NCBI GenBank assembly: GCA_947460825.1
Contig: CANHHA010000020.1
Coordinates: 1 to 50,799 of the forward strand
Direction: 5' to 3'
Source of the DNA: Flavobacteriales bacterium
GTDB taxonomy: Bacteria > Bacteroidota > Bacteroidia > Flavobacteriales_D > Crocinitomicaceae
DNA: 50,799 bases
Position 1 is the stretch's first letter. Each line of letters opens with the position of its first letter. The translations under genes were made by a program, and so were the position numbers. Positions 35,070 to 44,294 of the stretch are shown here, piece after piece. The notes below the pieces were generated by a model. It was not told where the DNA came from and did no database searches. It saw nothing but the letters and a program-made list of their open reading frames with translations.

Positions 35070-37754
35070 ATGGCAGAAGACGAAATAGAAGATATCACGC
35101 CTCAAGGTGAAGAGCATAACCCCTTCGAAAATAAGAAGGTAGATGAAAAAATAGTTCCCGTAAGTGGACTCTATGAGAATTGGTTTTTGGATTACGCGAG
35201 CTATGTGATTTTAGAACGCGCAGTTCCGTCACTACAAGATGGGTTGAAGCCTGTGCAACGTCGAATTTTGCACTCCATGCGCGAAATGGAGGATGGACGC
35301 TACAATAAAGTGGCTAACATCATTGGAAATACCATGAAATATCACCCCCATGGGGATGCTTCGATTGGGGATGCCTTGGTGCAATTAGGGCAAAAAGAAT
35401 TATTGATCGATTGCCAAGGGAACTGGGGTAATACCTTAACTGGGGATGGCGCTGCAGCTGCACGTTATATTGAAGCTCGCTTGTCCAAGTTTGCATTGCA
35501 TGTTGCGTTCAATGCTAAAACAACCACGTGGCTTTCTTCGTATGACGGCAGAAATAAGGAACCTGAGAATTTACCAATGAAATTTCCGCTCTTGCTTGCG
35601 CAAGGAGCAGAAGGAATTGCCGTGGGAATGGCATGTAAGTTTTTACCGCACAATTTCATCGAACTCATTGATAATTCCATCAATCACCTCCGTGGAAAAA
35701 AAGTAGAAATTTCTCCGGATTTCCCGAATGGAGGAATGGCAGACTTCACTAATTATAACGACGGATTAAGAGGCGGGAGGGTTCGTGTCCGTGCTAAAAT
35801 CAAGAAGGCTGATACAAAGACCTTAATTGTGCACGAAATTCCATACGGGACAACTACTACGTCCTTGATTGAATCCGTATTAAAAGCCAACGATAAAGGC
35901 AAGATTAAGATAAAAAAGATTGAAGATAACACCTCGTCACAAGCCGAAATCATCATTCATTTGGCGCCAGGTGTTTCTCCGGATAAAACTATAGATGCCT
36001 TATACGCCTTTACAGATTGTGAGGTGTCAATTTCGCCAAACTCTTCCATAATCGACGTCGATACTCCGCGTTTCCTTGGGGTTTCCGAAATTCTAAAAAT
36101 CAATACCGACCATACCGCTCGCTTGTTGAAATTAGAACTCGAAATTCGACTGGATGAATTAGAGCGGCAATGGCATTTTTCTACCTTGGAAAAGTTGTTC
36201 ATTAACCACGAAATGTACATCGATTTCAAGTTGTACAGCGATCGTGAAACCTTGTACGTGTATTTATACGACCGCTTTAAACCGTTTAAAAAACAACTCA
36301 TTCGAGAAATTGTAGATGAAGATTTACATAAACTAACGCAAATTCCAATGATTCGGATTACCCGTTTCGATGGAGCCAAGGCAGATGAATCCTTGTTGAA
36401 AATTGAGGAAGAAATGGAGCAGGTAAAACATCACCTGGCCAACTTAATCGACTTTGCCGTTGATTATTATAAAGACCTTAAAAAGCGTTTCGGTGACGGA
36501 AAGGAACGAAAAACAGAGATTAAGATCTTTGATACCATCAGTGCCACTAAGGTGATTATCGCCAATCGGAAATTGTATGTGGATATTGAAGAAGGATTTA
36601 TTGGATACGGTTTACGTAAGAATGAACCGGTCAGTGATTGCTCTGAAATTGATGATATCATTTGCTTTTTCTCCTCCGGTAAAATGCTAATCACAAAAGT
36701 TTCCGATAAGAAATTTGTAGGGAAGGATTTAGTGTATGCTAACGTTTGGAAAAAAGGAGATACTCGAACGATATATCACATGTTCTATCAAGATGGACTT
36801 GGCGGTTCAACCATGATGAAACGCTTCTATGTCAATTCAATTACCCGAGATACAGAATATGATTTAACACGTGGCCTCAAAGGATCAAAAATGTTATATT
36901 TTTCTGTGCATCCGAACGGTGAGCGTGAGGTGGTGTCCGTGTTATTACGTCCAAGACCCCATTTAAAACGCCTTCGATTTGATGTTGATTTAGGCGAGTT
37001 ATTGATTAAAGGAAGAAATTCCGCGGGTAATCGCGCGACCAAAGAAATCATTCAGAAAATTATCCAAAAAGAGGTAGGTGGAAGCACCTTAGCTGCCAGA
37101 AAAATATGGTATGATGAGGTGGTTGGCCGATTAAACGATGAGGGTAGAGGTCGATTTCTTGGAGATTTCAAAGGTGATGATCGAATTCTCACCTTGTATA
37201 GAAATGGCGAATATCGCCTAAGTTCATTCGATCTTTCAAATCACTTTGACGAAGATATGGTTCATTTAGAAAAATGGAATCCTCACCGTCCCATCTCTTG
37301 TGTGTATTTCGATGCCGAAAAAGAAATTAACTTCGTCAAGCGCTTTACCTGTGAAGTAATGTCGGACAAACGGGTTTCATTCATCAGTGAATTCGAAGGT
37401 TCTTACTTGCAAGTAGTTTCTACGGCATATCGTCCGGAAATTCGAGTAGTATTTAATAAGCAACTTAAAGAAACTAAATACCTTCCTGATCAAGTATTGA
37501 ATTTAGCCGACTTAATCGATGTTAAAGGCATGAAAGCCCAAGGGAATCAAGTAACAAAAATGAAGGTTAAAGAGATTCTACTCACCCATGAAATTGCGGA
37601 AGGCAAAGAACCATGGCCAGTAGAAGATATTCCGTTTGAAGTGGAAGGCAATATAGCTGCAGCGGAAGATTCAGCAGAAGAAGAAATAGATGGACCTGTT
37701 GAATGGGACTTTACAAAAAAAGAGGATGACGATCAGCCTACCTTGTTTGATTAG
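35070..37754 (+). CDS. parC: DNA topoisomerase IV subunit A
   Basis: The DNA-cleaving subunit, 894 residues. The breakage-reunion domain begins around residue 32 (LYENWFLDYASYVILERAVPS); the active-site tyrosine is Tyr133 in AARYIEARLS. The quinolone region reads HPHGDASIGD, with Ala97 where GyrA has Ser83 and Asp101 where it has Asp87; to my knowledge this is usual for ParC of this phylum rather than an acquired change. The rest holds a coiled coil (about 440-480) and a C-terminal domain with degenerate blades, then an acidic tail ending DDDQPTLFD. It lies one base after parE; its stop interlocks with the convergent beta-helix gene's stop by four bases. Confidence 0.92.
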   Translation: MAEDEIEDITPQGEEHNPFENKKVDEKIVPVSGLYENWFLDYASYVILERAVPSLQDGLKPVQRRILHSMREMEDGRYNKVANIIGNTMKYHPHGDASIGDALVQLGQKELLIDCQGNWGNTLTGDGAAAARYIEARLSKFALHVAFNAKTTTWLSSYDGRNKEPENLPMKFPLLLAQGAEGIAVGMACKFLPHNFIELIDNSINHLRGKKVEISPDFPNGGMADFTNYNDGLRGGRVRVRAKIKKADTKTLIVHEIPYGTTTTSLIESVLKANDKGKIKIKKIEDNTSSQAEIIIHLAPGVSPDKTIDALYAFTDCEVSISPNSSIIDVDTPRFLGVSEILKINTDHTARLLKLELEIRLDELERQWHFSTLEKLFINHEMYIDFKLYSDRETLYVYLYDRFKPFKKQLIREIVDEDLHKLTQIPMIRITRFDGAKADESLLKIEEEMEQVKHHLANLIDFAVDYYKDLKKRFGDGKERKTEIKIFDTISATKVIIANRKLYVDIEEGFIGYGLRKNEPVSDCSEIDDIICFFSSGKMLITKVSDKKFVGKDLVYANVWKKGDTRTIYHMFYQDGLGGSTMMKRFYVNSITRDTEYDLTRGLKGSKMLYFSVHPNGEREVVSVLLRPRPHLKRLRFDVDLGELLIKGRNSAGNRATKEIIQKIIQKEVGGSTLAARKIWYDEVVGRLNDEGRGRFLGDFKGDDRILTLYRNGEYRLSSFDLSNHFDEDMVHLEKWNPHRPISCVYFDAEKEINFVKRFTCEVMSDKRVSFISEFEGSYLQVVSTAYRPEIRVVFNKQLKETKYLPDQVLNLADLIDVKGMKAQGNQVTKMKVKEILLTHEIAEGKEPWPVEDIPFEVEGNIAAAEDSAEEEIDGPVEWDFTKKEDDDQPTLFD

Positions 37755-39148
37755 TTTCCAATAAACACTTTTTGAGTTTGACCACCTTCACGACCTACTA
37801 GGTATAATCCTTGGGGTAGCGTAAGGCTGATTTTATTCAATCCAACAATTGCTGTAGCGTTTATTATTCGGGTTCCTTGGATGTCATAAATGGTGAAAAT
37901 TCCTGGGATGTTGTTGTTAATTACAAAAGATTCGCCGTCGTACCACGCATTCCATTGCTCATCCAAGGCCGTTAACCCAGCAGGACCACCCAAATCAATT
38001 TTGTTAACATAACTCAATACATTTTCACATGAATCATCATAGATTGCATAGCTTACAAGTCCTCGAGTAATGTCATCGTATCCATCAAAGATTCCGTTTT
38101 CGATCACGGTAGAATCCTGTGAGCAGAAACAGTTCAGGTTCACTTGATAATTTTTATCCGTTAAATTTTCCAGGTTGTGAATCGTATTATTGCAAATGCT
38201 ATTGCTGTCAATGATGGTGGTGCTGGGATTGTATGCCGTTACTTGAATGCCAATGCCATTTCCATTGATTTGATTTTGACTCACAATTCCCGCGTCTCCA
38301 ATTTTTAAAGCAATGCCATTATTGGAAAAGGTTGAATTGGTAATCACGCAGGTGGAACTCGCATCGATTCCGGTTCCATTACCATCAAAGACACATTGAT
38401 TTACCGTAATGTTTGAAATTTCGGTCATCCCAAAGGTATTATTGTAAAATTGAGAATTTTGAATTACTCCGGGCGAACCAATAATGTTGTTTTGATTTCC
38501 TGAGAATAAGCAATTGTTCACATTGATGTAGTTTGACCAAGTAAATGAGCAAAAATTGTTTAAGAACTGGCAATTAGTAGCCGTTAATGAACCGTATAAA
38601 ATCTGTGATGCTTGTCCAATGGAGTTTGATTCAAAAATACAGTTGTTATATACTAGATCTGCGTTTAATTGCAACCCGTATTGGTTGGAACGGAAATAAC
38701 ATTCATCAAAAACATAACTCACGCCAGGTTGAGAGATGTCGTTATTAATTCCATACCATGTATTATGCAATTCAAAATGATTCATTTGAACCGTTCCGCC
38801 TTGACTACCTTTAATCCGAATTCCTTCCCAATTAAAGAAGCCTGTGGTGGTATCCGAACTTGTAAATACAATGGGTGCGTTACTTGTTCCATTCGCAATT
38901 AAACTTCCTCGAACTTCTAAATAAATGAAATTACCTATGTTAAACGTATTGTCCGCCGACACAATTACTTCAACACCAGGTTCAATTGTTAGTGTTCTAT
39001 TGGGAAACACCACGATTGATCCTGTAACTAAATAAGGGCTACCGGCTAAATTCCAGGTAGTGTTGGCATAAATACCTCCGGAAACTGTAGTTTGAGCGAA
39101 CAAAGAGGCAGAGGCGAGGATCGAAAAAATACATAAGAGCATTTTCAT
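37751..39148 (-). CDS. T9SS-exported right-handed beta-helix protein (paralogue B)
   Basis: A 465-residue secreted protein. Signal peptide at about 1-18 (ending LFAQ), then a family-defining start VSGGIYANTTWNLAGSPY, then about ten turns of a right-handed parallel beta-helix rich in Asn and with NNC/NCxF ladders (LVYNNCIFESNSIGQ, INVNNCLFSGNQNNI, TVNQCVFDGNGTGID). After an FDGYDDITRGLVSYAIYDDSC segment comes a short C-terminal sorting-type domain (IYDIQGTR...PQGLYLV...KVFIGN). The fold suits binding or cleaving polysaccharides, but I see no catalytic acids to name. It is coupled to its paralogue, four bases upstream on the transcript. Confidence 0.85.
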   Translation of the reverse strand: MKMLLCIFSILASASLFAQTTVSGGIYANTTWNLAGSPYLVTGSIVVFPNRTLTIEPGVEVIVSADNTFNIGNFIYLEVRGSLIANGTSNAPIVFTSSDTTTGFFNWEGIRIKGSQGGTVQMNHFELHNTWYGINNDISQPGVSYVFDECYFRSNQYGLQLNADLVYNNCIFESNSIGQASQILYGSLTATNCQFLNNFCSFTWSNYINVNNCLFSGNQNNIIGSPGVIQNSQFYNNTFGMTEISNITVNQCVFDGNGTGIDASSTCVITNSTFSNNGIALKIGDAGIVSQNQINGNGIGIQVTAYNPSTTIIDSNSICNNTIHNLENLTDKNYQVNLNCFCSQDSTVIENGIFDGYDDITRGLVSYAIYDDSCENVLSYVNKIDLGGPAGLTALDEQWNAWYDGESFVINNNIPGIFTIYDIQGTRIINATAIVGLNKISLTLPQGLYLVGREGGQTQKVFIGN

Positions 39149-39152
39149 ACAA

Positions 39153-40553
39153 TTAAAGTTTAATGAGTTTGGTATTCGAAGGGGTTTGATTAACTTGTTT
39201 TATTACGTAGTAGCCTTTTGCAAGGGTACTGACGTCAAATACATTATTTCCACTGGATTGAATATGTACTTCTTTCCCTTGTAAATCGCTTAGGATTATA
39301 TACGATATATTAATCTCCGACTGAATGTGAATTTGATTTAGCACCGGATTTTCAACGCGGTAATTCACCTCAGCGCCCTCAATACTAGCCGTATTGTTGA
39401 ATTTTAAAACGGTTGTTAATATGGTTGTACACGAAGAGTCAAACACTTGGTAGTTAATCAGCCCTTTGGTGATGTCATCATAACCATCCAATAAGTACTG
39501 CTCGATCCCACTAGAATCTAAGTCGCAAAAGCAGTTGCTCAATAAGGAGTAATTCACGTTGGTATTGTTGTCTACATTGAAATTGATGTTGCCACATATC
39601 TCGTTGTTTGTAATTATTGGTGCATTGGTTGAACTGCTGATATCTGAAATCCGAACACCACCCGTGTTATTATTGATTTCATTGTTGGTGAGTGAAGTGA
39701 GCACAGAAACATTAACCGCCAGTTCGTTATAATTGAAGGTGTTATTTGTGATTTCGCAGACATACGATCCTTGAATCCCAATGGTGTTATCCAAAAATGT
39801 ACAGTTCTGGACCTTACCGTTGTTGGGATTGCTAAGTGCTGCACCATTATTTTGAAAAATACAATTGTCTATGAACATAGAATCAAATACACCTGCGGAA
39901 AATGTAAGACCTGTAGTGTTTTCTACAAAAGAACTATTCGTCATAGTAAAGGCGGTGCTGTAGGCATTAATGGCAGTTTCATTGTCCTTGAAAAAACAAT
40001 TGTTGATCGTGAAATAGCTCCACCCGTACACTGCGGTTGTATTTCTTCGGAATTGACAATCATTCAATATGGTTTCATTACCCAGGGTGACTGCTTGTCC
40101 ACAATGCGAGAATCTACAGTTAGTGTATTGATACAGAGCAAGTGGCGCTTCATAGGCAAACGGTGTTGCCGCATTCGAAATTCTGAAGCGATCCGCATTC
40201 AGAACACCACCCTGAGAAGATGTACACACAAACCCTTGCCAGCCGATGTTGGTCGTATCCATGGTGGTGCGAACAGTAATGGGTAATTGATCCGTTCCAA
40301 CCAAGGTTAATGTACCTCTAGTTTCAATGTATATATTTTGGGCATTGGTATTATTGATTAGAATGGTAACGCCTGGTTCAACCGTTAAGGTATTCCCTGG
40401 AAAAACAACAATGGATCCATTAACCTGATACGGACTGTTTGCCAATGTCCACGTGGTATTTTGATAGATACCTCCGGATACATTCGTTTGAGCCTTGAAT
40501 GCCGCTATGGATAAGAACATTCCTGCAAAAAGTATTATTAGGTTATTTTTCAT
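39153..40553 (-). CDS. T9SS-exported right-handed beta-helix protein (paralogue A)
   Basis: A 466-residue secreted protein, first of the tandem pair. The ATG at 40553 gives a clean signal peptide (MKNNLIILFAGMFLSIAAFKAQ); the open frame upstream (to 40616) has no signal. It shares with its neighbour the start VSGGIYQNTTW-LA-SPY-V-GSIVVFPG-TLTVEPGV, the Asn/Cys-rich beta-helix ladder (TINNCFFKDNETAIN, MFIDNCIFQNNGAAL) and the DGYDDITKGLINYQVFDSSC segment before the C-terminal sorting-type tail (KGYYVIKQV to KLIKL). The two arose by tandem duplication. Upstream, the divergent gene begins 56 bases away, so promoters overlap here. Confidence 0.85.
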   Translation of the reverse strand: MKNNLIILFAGMFLSIAAFKAQTNVSGGIYQNTTWTLANSPYQVNGSIVVFPGNTLTVEPGVTILINNTNAQNIYIETRGTLTLVGTDQLPITVRTTMDTTNIGWQGFVCTSSQGGVLNADRFRISNAATPFAYEAPLALYQYTNCRFSHCGQAVTLGNETILNDCQFRRNTTAVYGWSYFTINNCFFKDNETAINAYSTAFTMTNSSFVENTTGLTFSAGVFDSMFIDNCIFQNNGAALSNPNNGKVQNCTFLDNTIGIQGSYVCEITNNTFNYNELAVNVSVLTSLTNNEINNNTGGVRISDISSSTNAPIITNNEICGNINFNVDNNTNVNYSLLSNCFCDLDSSGIEQYLLDGYDDITKGLINYQVFDSSCTTILTTVLKFNNTASIEGAEVNYRVENPVLNQIHIQSEINISYIILSDLQGKEVHIQSSGNNVFDVSTLAKGYYVIKQVNQTPSNTKLIKL

Positions 40554-40608
40554 AACCTTGTAACAAATTTTATCAGGAATGGTTGGCAACGTGAGGAAAT
40601 ATTCTCGG

Positions 40609-41109
40609 ATGAGCACATGGTTTTTAACATGTATTTTCTCCTTACTTTGCCATGTGTATTTGGCTCAAAAGTCCATTAATATTCCGTTTACATCCTATGC
40701 ATTTGGGCTCCAGAAAATGGATTTCTTTCATCAGGCATCGGTGGGTATTCAACGACCGAAGGTACGTCTTGAATTACAACAAGGATTTGGTCAGCGCAAC
40801 CTGGCTTCAGGAGTAGTGTTTAGTCAAACTGGGATTCAAGGTGCATATTCCATTCAGCTTGGTAACGCTTCACTTCATCCATTCCTTCGCTATTCCTTTG
40901 GTTTATTAGGTAAACCCTTCGGTTTTCATTATCACCGCGCAGAACTGGGCATGCTTTGTATTTTTGAATGGAGCAGGTTTACAAAAATCCCGGTGGATTT
41001 AATGTGTTCAAGTGGCATTGGACGAGGCCGTGAAATTCAAAGTCCAAGCAGTAAAAACGGGTATCTAGAATATTCAATTAATTTGGGACTTCAGTATGCG
41101 TTTAAGTAG
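40609..41109 (+). CDS. Small secreted protein, probable outer-membrane beta-barrel
   Basis: A 166-residue protein with a signal peptide from the ATG at 40609 (MSTWFLTCIFSLLCHVYLAQ); an upstream Met at 40579 would put ten charged residues before it. The rest consists of amphipathic strands with many glycines and aromatic ends, finishing in LEYSINLGLQYAFK, close to the C-terminal strand pattern of small outer-membrane barrels. No known family was recognised. It overlaps the following GDPD-like lipoprotein gene by 14 bases and so is probably co-expressed with it. Confidence 0.65.
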   Translation: MSTWFLTCIFSLLCHVYLAQKSINIPFTSYAFGLQKMDFFHQASVGIQRPKVRLELQQGFGQRNLASGVVFSQTGIQGAYSIQLGNASLHPFLRYSFGLLGKPFGFHYHRAELGMLCIFEWSRFTKIPVDLMCSSGIGRGREIQSPSSKNGYLEYSINLGLQYAFK

Positions 41110-41866
41110 TTTAATGGGTATACTGCTCGTACTTTGGGGCTGTTCCAAAGTCAATCATTCAACGACCCAGATTTTTGGTCATGCGGCAACTGGACTCCAA
41201 AATCCAAATGCGATATATCATGATAATTCCCTGGATGCGATACGCTATGCCTATTCCTTAACGGGGTGCAGTGGGGTAGAAGTGGATGTCCGAATGGATG
41301 CTCAAGGAAAACTCTGGTTGTTTCACGACGATCTACTGGATGATGAAACCAACTTATCGGGTTCAGTTGAAGAGAAAACTACCGACGAATTAACGAATGG
41401 TCACTACAGCACCTTAAAAAAGGAACCCTTACTTAGGATGGATGACGCGACCAAAGCTGAGATTTCTGGATATACCTTCCTTGATTTAAAAATACCCGAT
41501 ATAATGAAGTCACAGGAGTTTAAAGCCGCGTTACTTGACTTGGATTTAGATACCTCAAAATTCGCATTGATTGTGAGTTCATTGTCTTATTTGGAGGAGT
41601 TTAAACATGATTTCCAGGTTTTTCTTTCGATTAATGAAGTTTCTGAGTTAACGAGTGAACTTCTTGCCAATGAACCTAGGCTAAGGGGGATTTGTATTCG
41701 AAGTGCACAGATAACAAGAGAAGAAATTAATTTCTTAAAATCCATCAACAAAGAAGTAATTTGTTATGAGGTGCGATCTCCTAAAGGAATAAAAGCTGCC
41801 CTATATAAGAACCCAACCTATTTATTGACAGATGACTTGAAGATCTCCCTTGGACTTAGGTTTTAA
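41096..41866 (+). CDS. Glycerophosphodiester phosphodiesterase-like lipoprotein
   Basis: A 256-residue predicted lipoprotein (Cys16 in VLWGC) with the TIM-barrel signatures of GlpQ/UgpQ enzymes, which release glycerol-3-phosphate from deacylated phospholipids. Visible are GHAATG at 28-33, where the family has GHRG, the metal-binding E62-V-D64 (SGVEVDVRMD) and the H77-D78 of LFHDDLL. His29 is kept, but the arginine of HRG is Ala, so activity may be altered. The ATG lies inside the preceding gene. The stop interlocks with that of convergent terC by four bases. Confidence 0.75.
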   Translation: MRLSSLMGILLVLWGCSKVNHSTTQIFGHAATGLQNPNAIYHDNSLDAIRYAYSLTGCSGVEVDVRMDAQGKLWLFHDDLLDDETNLSGSVEEKTTDELTNGHYSTLKKEPLLRMDDATKAEISGYTFLDLKIPDIMKSQEFKAALLDLDLDTSKFALIVSSLSYLEEFKHDFQVFLSINEVSELTSELLANEPRLRGICIRSAQITREEINFLKSINKEVICYEVRSPKGIKAALYKNPTYLLTDDLKISLGLRF

Positions 41867-42609
41867 GATTGGTTTTTTCGGATGCGCATGTTGATTATTT
41901 CAACAAACATAGAAAAAGCGAAGCCAAAGTAGATATATCCTTTAGGTACCTTGTGACCGAAGGACTCCGCCACTAAAAATACACCAATCATCAGTAGAAA
42001 ACTTAATGCAATGGTTTTGATGGTTGGGTTGCGCTGAATAAAATCACTGATGATTCCAGAAAATCGAATCATAACCAGCATAGAAATCAATACGGACAAA
42101 TAAACGATAATAATGGGATTCGCGTGCAGTTGATCTTCCATTCCGTTGGTCATTCCAATAGCGGAAATCACCGAGTCAAAACTAAATACTAGATCAACCA
42201 ATACAATTTGGGCAACCACACTACGAAAGGCGAGCTCTCCTGTCTCTTCTTTCTTATTGTTTTTAGCAATGCTATGATGCATCTCCATGGTGCTTTTATA
42301 AATCAAAAATATCCCACCAGCCAGTAGGACCAAGTCCTCGTAATTAAATGCACCAAACCAAGGTTCATAGATGGGTTGAATTAGGTGAACTAAGAGACTT
42401 AGCAAGGCAAGTAAGATAAAGCGTATAACCAAGGCTAGTGTTAATCCTAAGATCCTTGCTTTGTTCTTACTGGTTTTAACCTTCAGTTTGTCGGTAATGA
42501 TCGATATGAAAATTATATTATCAATCCCTAAAACGATTTCTAAGATGGATAGAAGGAATAAGTACATCCATCCCTGTGGTTGCAATAATATTTCAAATAA
42601 TGCTGTCAT
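41863..42609 (-). CDS. TerC/Alx family integral membrane protein
   Basis: A 248-residue membrane protein with about seven hydrophobic segments. TerC markers: LSILEIVLGIDNIIFISII (about 19-37) with the acidic Glu and Asp of helix 1, and VDLVFSFDSVISAIGMT (about 138-154) with the second acidic pair. TerC/Alx proteins are linked to manganese export and to metalation of exported proteins. It overlaps menD by four bases (ATGA) on the same transcript, which may be operon packing rather than a functional link. Confidence 0.92.
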   Translation of the reverse strand: MTALFEILLQPQGWMYLFLLSILEIVLGIDNIIFISIITDKLKVKTSKNKARILGLTLALVIRFILLALLSLLVHLIQPIYEPWFGAFNYEDLVLLAGGIFLIYKSTMEMHHSIAKNNKKEETGELAFRSVVAQIVLVDLVFSFDSVISAIGMTNGMEDQLHANPIIIVYLSVLISMLVMIRFSGIISDFIQRNPTIKTIALSFLLMIGVFLVAESFGHKVPKGYIYFGFAFSMFVEIINMRIRKNQS

Positions 42610-44276
42610 TTAACAAAGGTAAAAAAGTCTTTCAATGTGTGAGGGGATTGTACTGTTTCGGTCTTGAATTCGATGAAATTAACCGCTGTTGAATGCATGA
42701 AATCCTGTAAAGCTCCTTCAATTGAGTCTACGGAAGAACACACCTTGTACGACCATCCCGCGTGTTCTGCAAGTTTACCATCACTCGTATGTTGTGCTTC
42801 TAGGTATTCTTCTAACTGCTCGGAACTTTTAGCGCCCTCAATAATTCTAAAAATTCCTCCTCCTTGATTATTAATTAGGATGATTTTTAAATTGGGTGCT
42901 AACGCTCTCAAACGCAGCGCGTTCGAATCATATAAAAAAGATACATCGCCTGTAAGCAGAATGTTTAGGCCTTGGTCTTTAGAGGCATAACCGACCGCGG
43001 TGCTGGTGCTGCCGTCAATCCCACTGGTTCCCCGGTTCGCAAAGTACTTACACCCTTTAATGGGGTCGAACAATTGACAGTAACGAATGACCGAGCTATT
43101 CGCCATATGTATCGTGGTCCCTTCAGGTACGAGCTCAAAAAATGCTTGATATATATGGAAATCTGTGAGTACATCGGAAGATGGCTTGAATGAAGGCATT
43201 CGGTCCTTTACTTCGTAATCTATTTGTTTCCATTTACCCACGTAATTTACCGTCGATTGAACGGTACCTTGTTCATTTAATGCTTGAAAAAAAGAAGCAG
43301 GGGAGCATAGCAATGAATGACTTAATTGCTGGTAGGTGTCCATTTCTGGGAACGCATTTCCAACCCTGATGTGCGCCTTTAAGGAGCTTTTTCGAAGGAA
43401 TGATTTAATCCACTTAGAAACTACCGCACCGCCTAGGCTAATGAGAATCTCGGGCATGAAGTCTTGTTCATTTTCCGAAGCAATAGAATTTAACGAACGG
43501 TCAATACAGGCATTAAATCGCTCACTAAATAGGTTAGAGGTGTTTTCTGTTAATACCACCACGTTACTGCTCGCTGCAAATAATTCAAGCGCTTGCAACA
43601 AGGCTAAGTCTTCAGGAAGCTGACCACATAAAACCATGATGTGCCTTCCGTGCATGAGCCTAAATAAATCTCCAATCACCTGCTTCGATGGCGCTGAATT
43701 TTGAATGATTGCTATGCTGCGGTTATAGTGTTGATCTTTTTCGATGGTTTGGTACAAGGGCTCAGACAATCCAACATTGATGTGGGCAGGGCCTACCACA
43801 GAGAGCTTATCAAATAATAATGCGGTTTCTCGTTGGTATTGCCAAAGTGTTTGATGATTCAAGAGGCCATCTTCAAGGTGAACTACGCGGTGTGTAAAAT
43901 CTTTAAATAAATTCAACTGCCGAATCGTTTGACCATCCCCTTGATCGGTCCATGCCTGAGGCCGGTCTGCAGAAACCACCAATAAGGGAATGTTTCTGTA
44001 AAATGCTTCAGTAATTGCCGGAAGGTAATTCGCGGGAGCAGATCCAGAGGTACAACATAAGACTACAGGTTTGTTCAGTTGTTCCGCCAGACCTAAGGCA
44101 AAAAATGCGGCGGATCGTTCATCATGTATTACCGTAGTTTGAAAGTATGAATCAGAATCCACGGTAATGGAAAATGGAGCATTTCTAGATCCGGGGGAGA
44201 AAACCCAATGAGCGATCTCATGCGCTTTGCATTGGTCAACCACCAATTGTACTACCCATTTATCGCTGCAAATCAT
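42606..44276 (-). CDS. menD: 2-succinyl-5-enolpyruvyl-6-hydroxy-3-cyclohexene-1-carboxylate synthase
   Basis: A thiamine-diphosphate enzyme that joins isochorismate and 2-oxoglutarate in menaquinone synthesis, 556 residues. The N-terminal domain has FSPGSRNAPF (about 27-36), the cofactor-activating glutamate in HDERSAAFFALG and CTSGSAPANYLPAITEA; the C-terminal TPP domain has ANRGTSGIDGSTSTAVGYA, then LLTGDVSFLYD as the GDxx cofactor motif. It lies 18 bases after the isochorismate synthase that makes its substrate. Bacteroidota generally respire with menaquinone. Confidence 0.95.
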   Translation of the reverse strand: MICSDKWVVQLVVDQCKAHEIAHWVFSPGSRNAPFSITVDSDSYFQTTVIHDERSAAFFALGLAEQLNKPVVLCCTSGSAPANYLPAITEAFYRNIPLLVVSADRPQAWTDQGDGQTIRQLNLFKDFTHRVVHLEDGLLNHQTLWQYQRETALLFDKLSVVGPAHINVGLSEPLYQTIEKDQHYNRSIAIIQNSAPSKQVIGDLFRLMHGRHIMVLCGQLPEDLALLQALELFAASSNVVVLTENTSNLFSERFNACIDRSLNSIASENEQDFMPEILISLGGAVVSKWIKSFLRKSSLKAHIRVGNAFPEMDTYQQLSHSLLCSPASFFQALNEQGTVQSTVNYVGKWKQIDYEVKDRMPSFKPSSDVLTDFHIYQAFFELVPEGTTIHMANSSVIRYCQLFDPIKGCKYFANRGTSGIDGSTSTAVGYASKDQGLNILLTGDVSFLYDSNALRLRALAPNLKIILINNQGGGIFRIIEGAKSSEQLEEYLEAQHTSDGKLAEHAGWSYKVCSSVDSIEGALQDFMHSTAVNFIEFKTETVQSPHTLKDFFTFVK

Positions 44277-44294
44277 GGGGTAAAGTTACGAGAT

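Noticed and set aside
35343..35372. Quinolone-resistance-type change in ParC (Ala97 at the GyrA Ser83 position)
   Set aside because: The surrounding HPHGDASIGD appears to be the normal form of ParC in this phylum, so it is not evidence of an acquired mutation.
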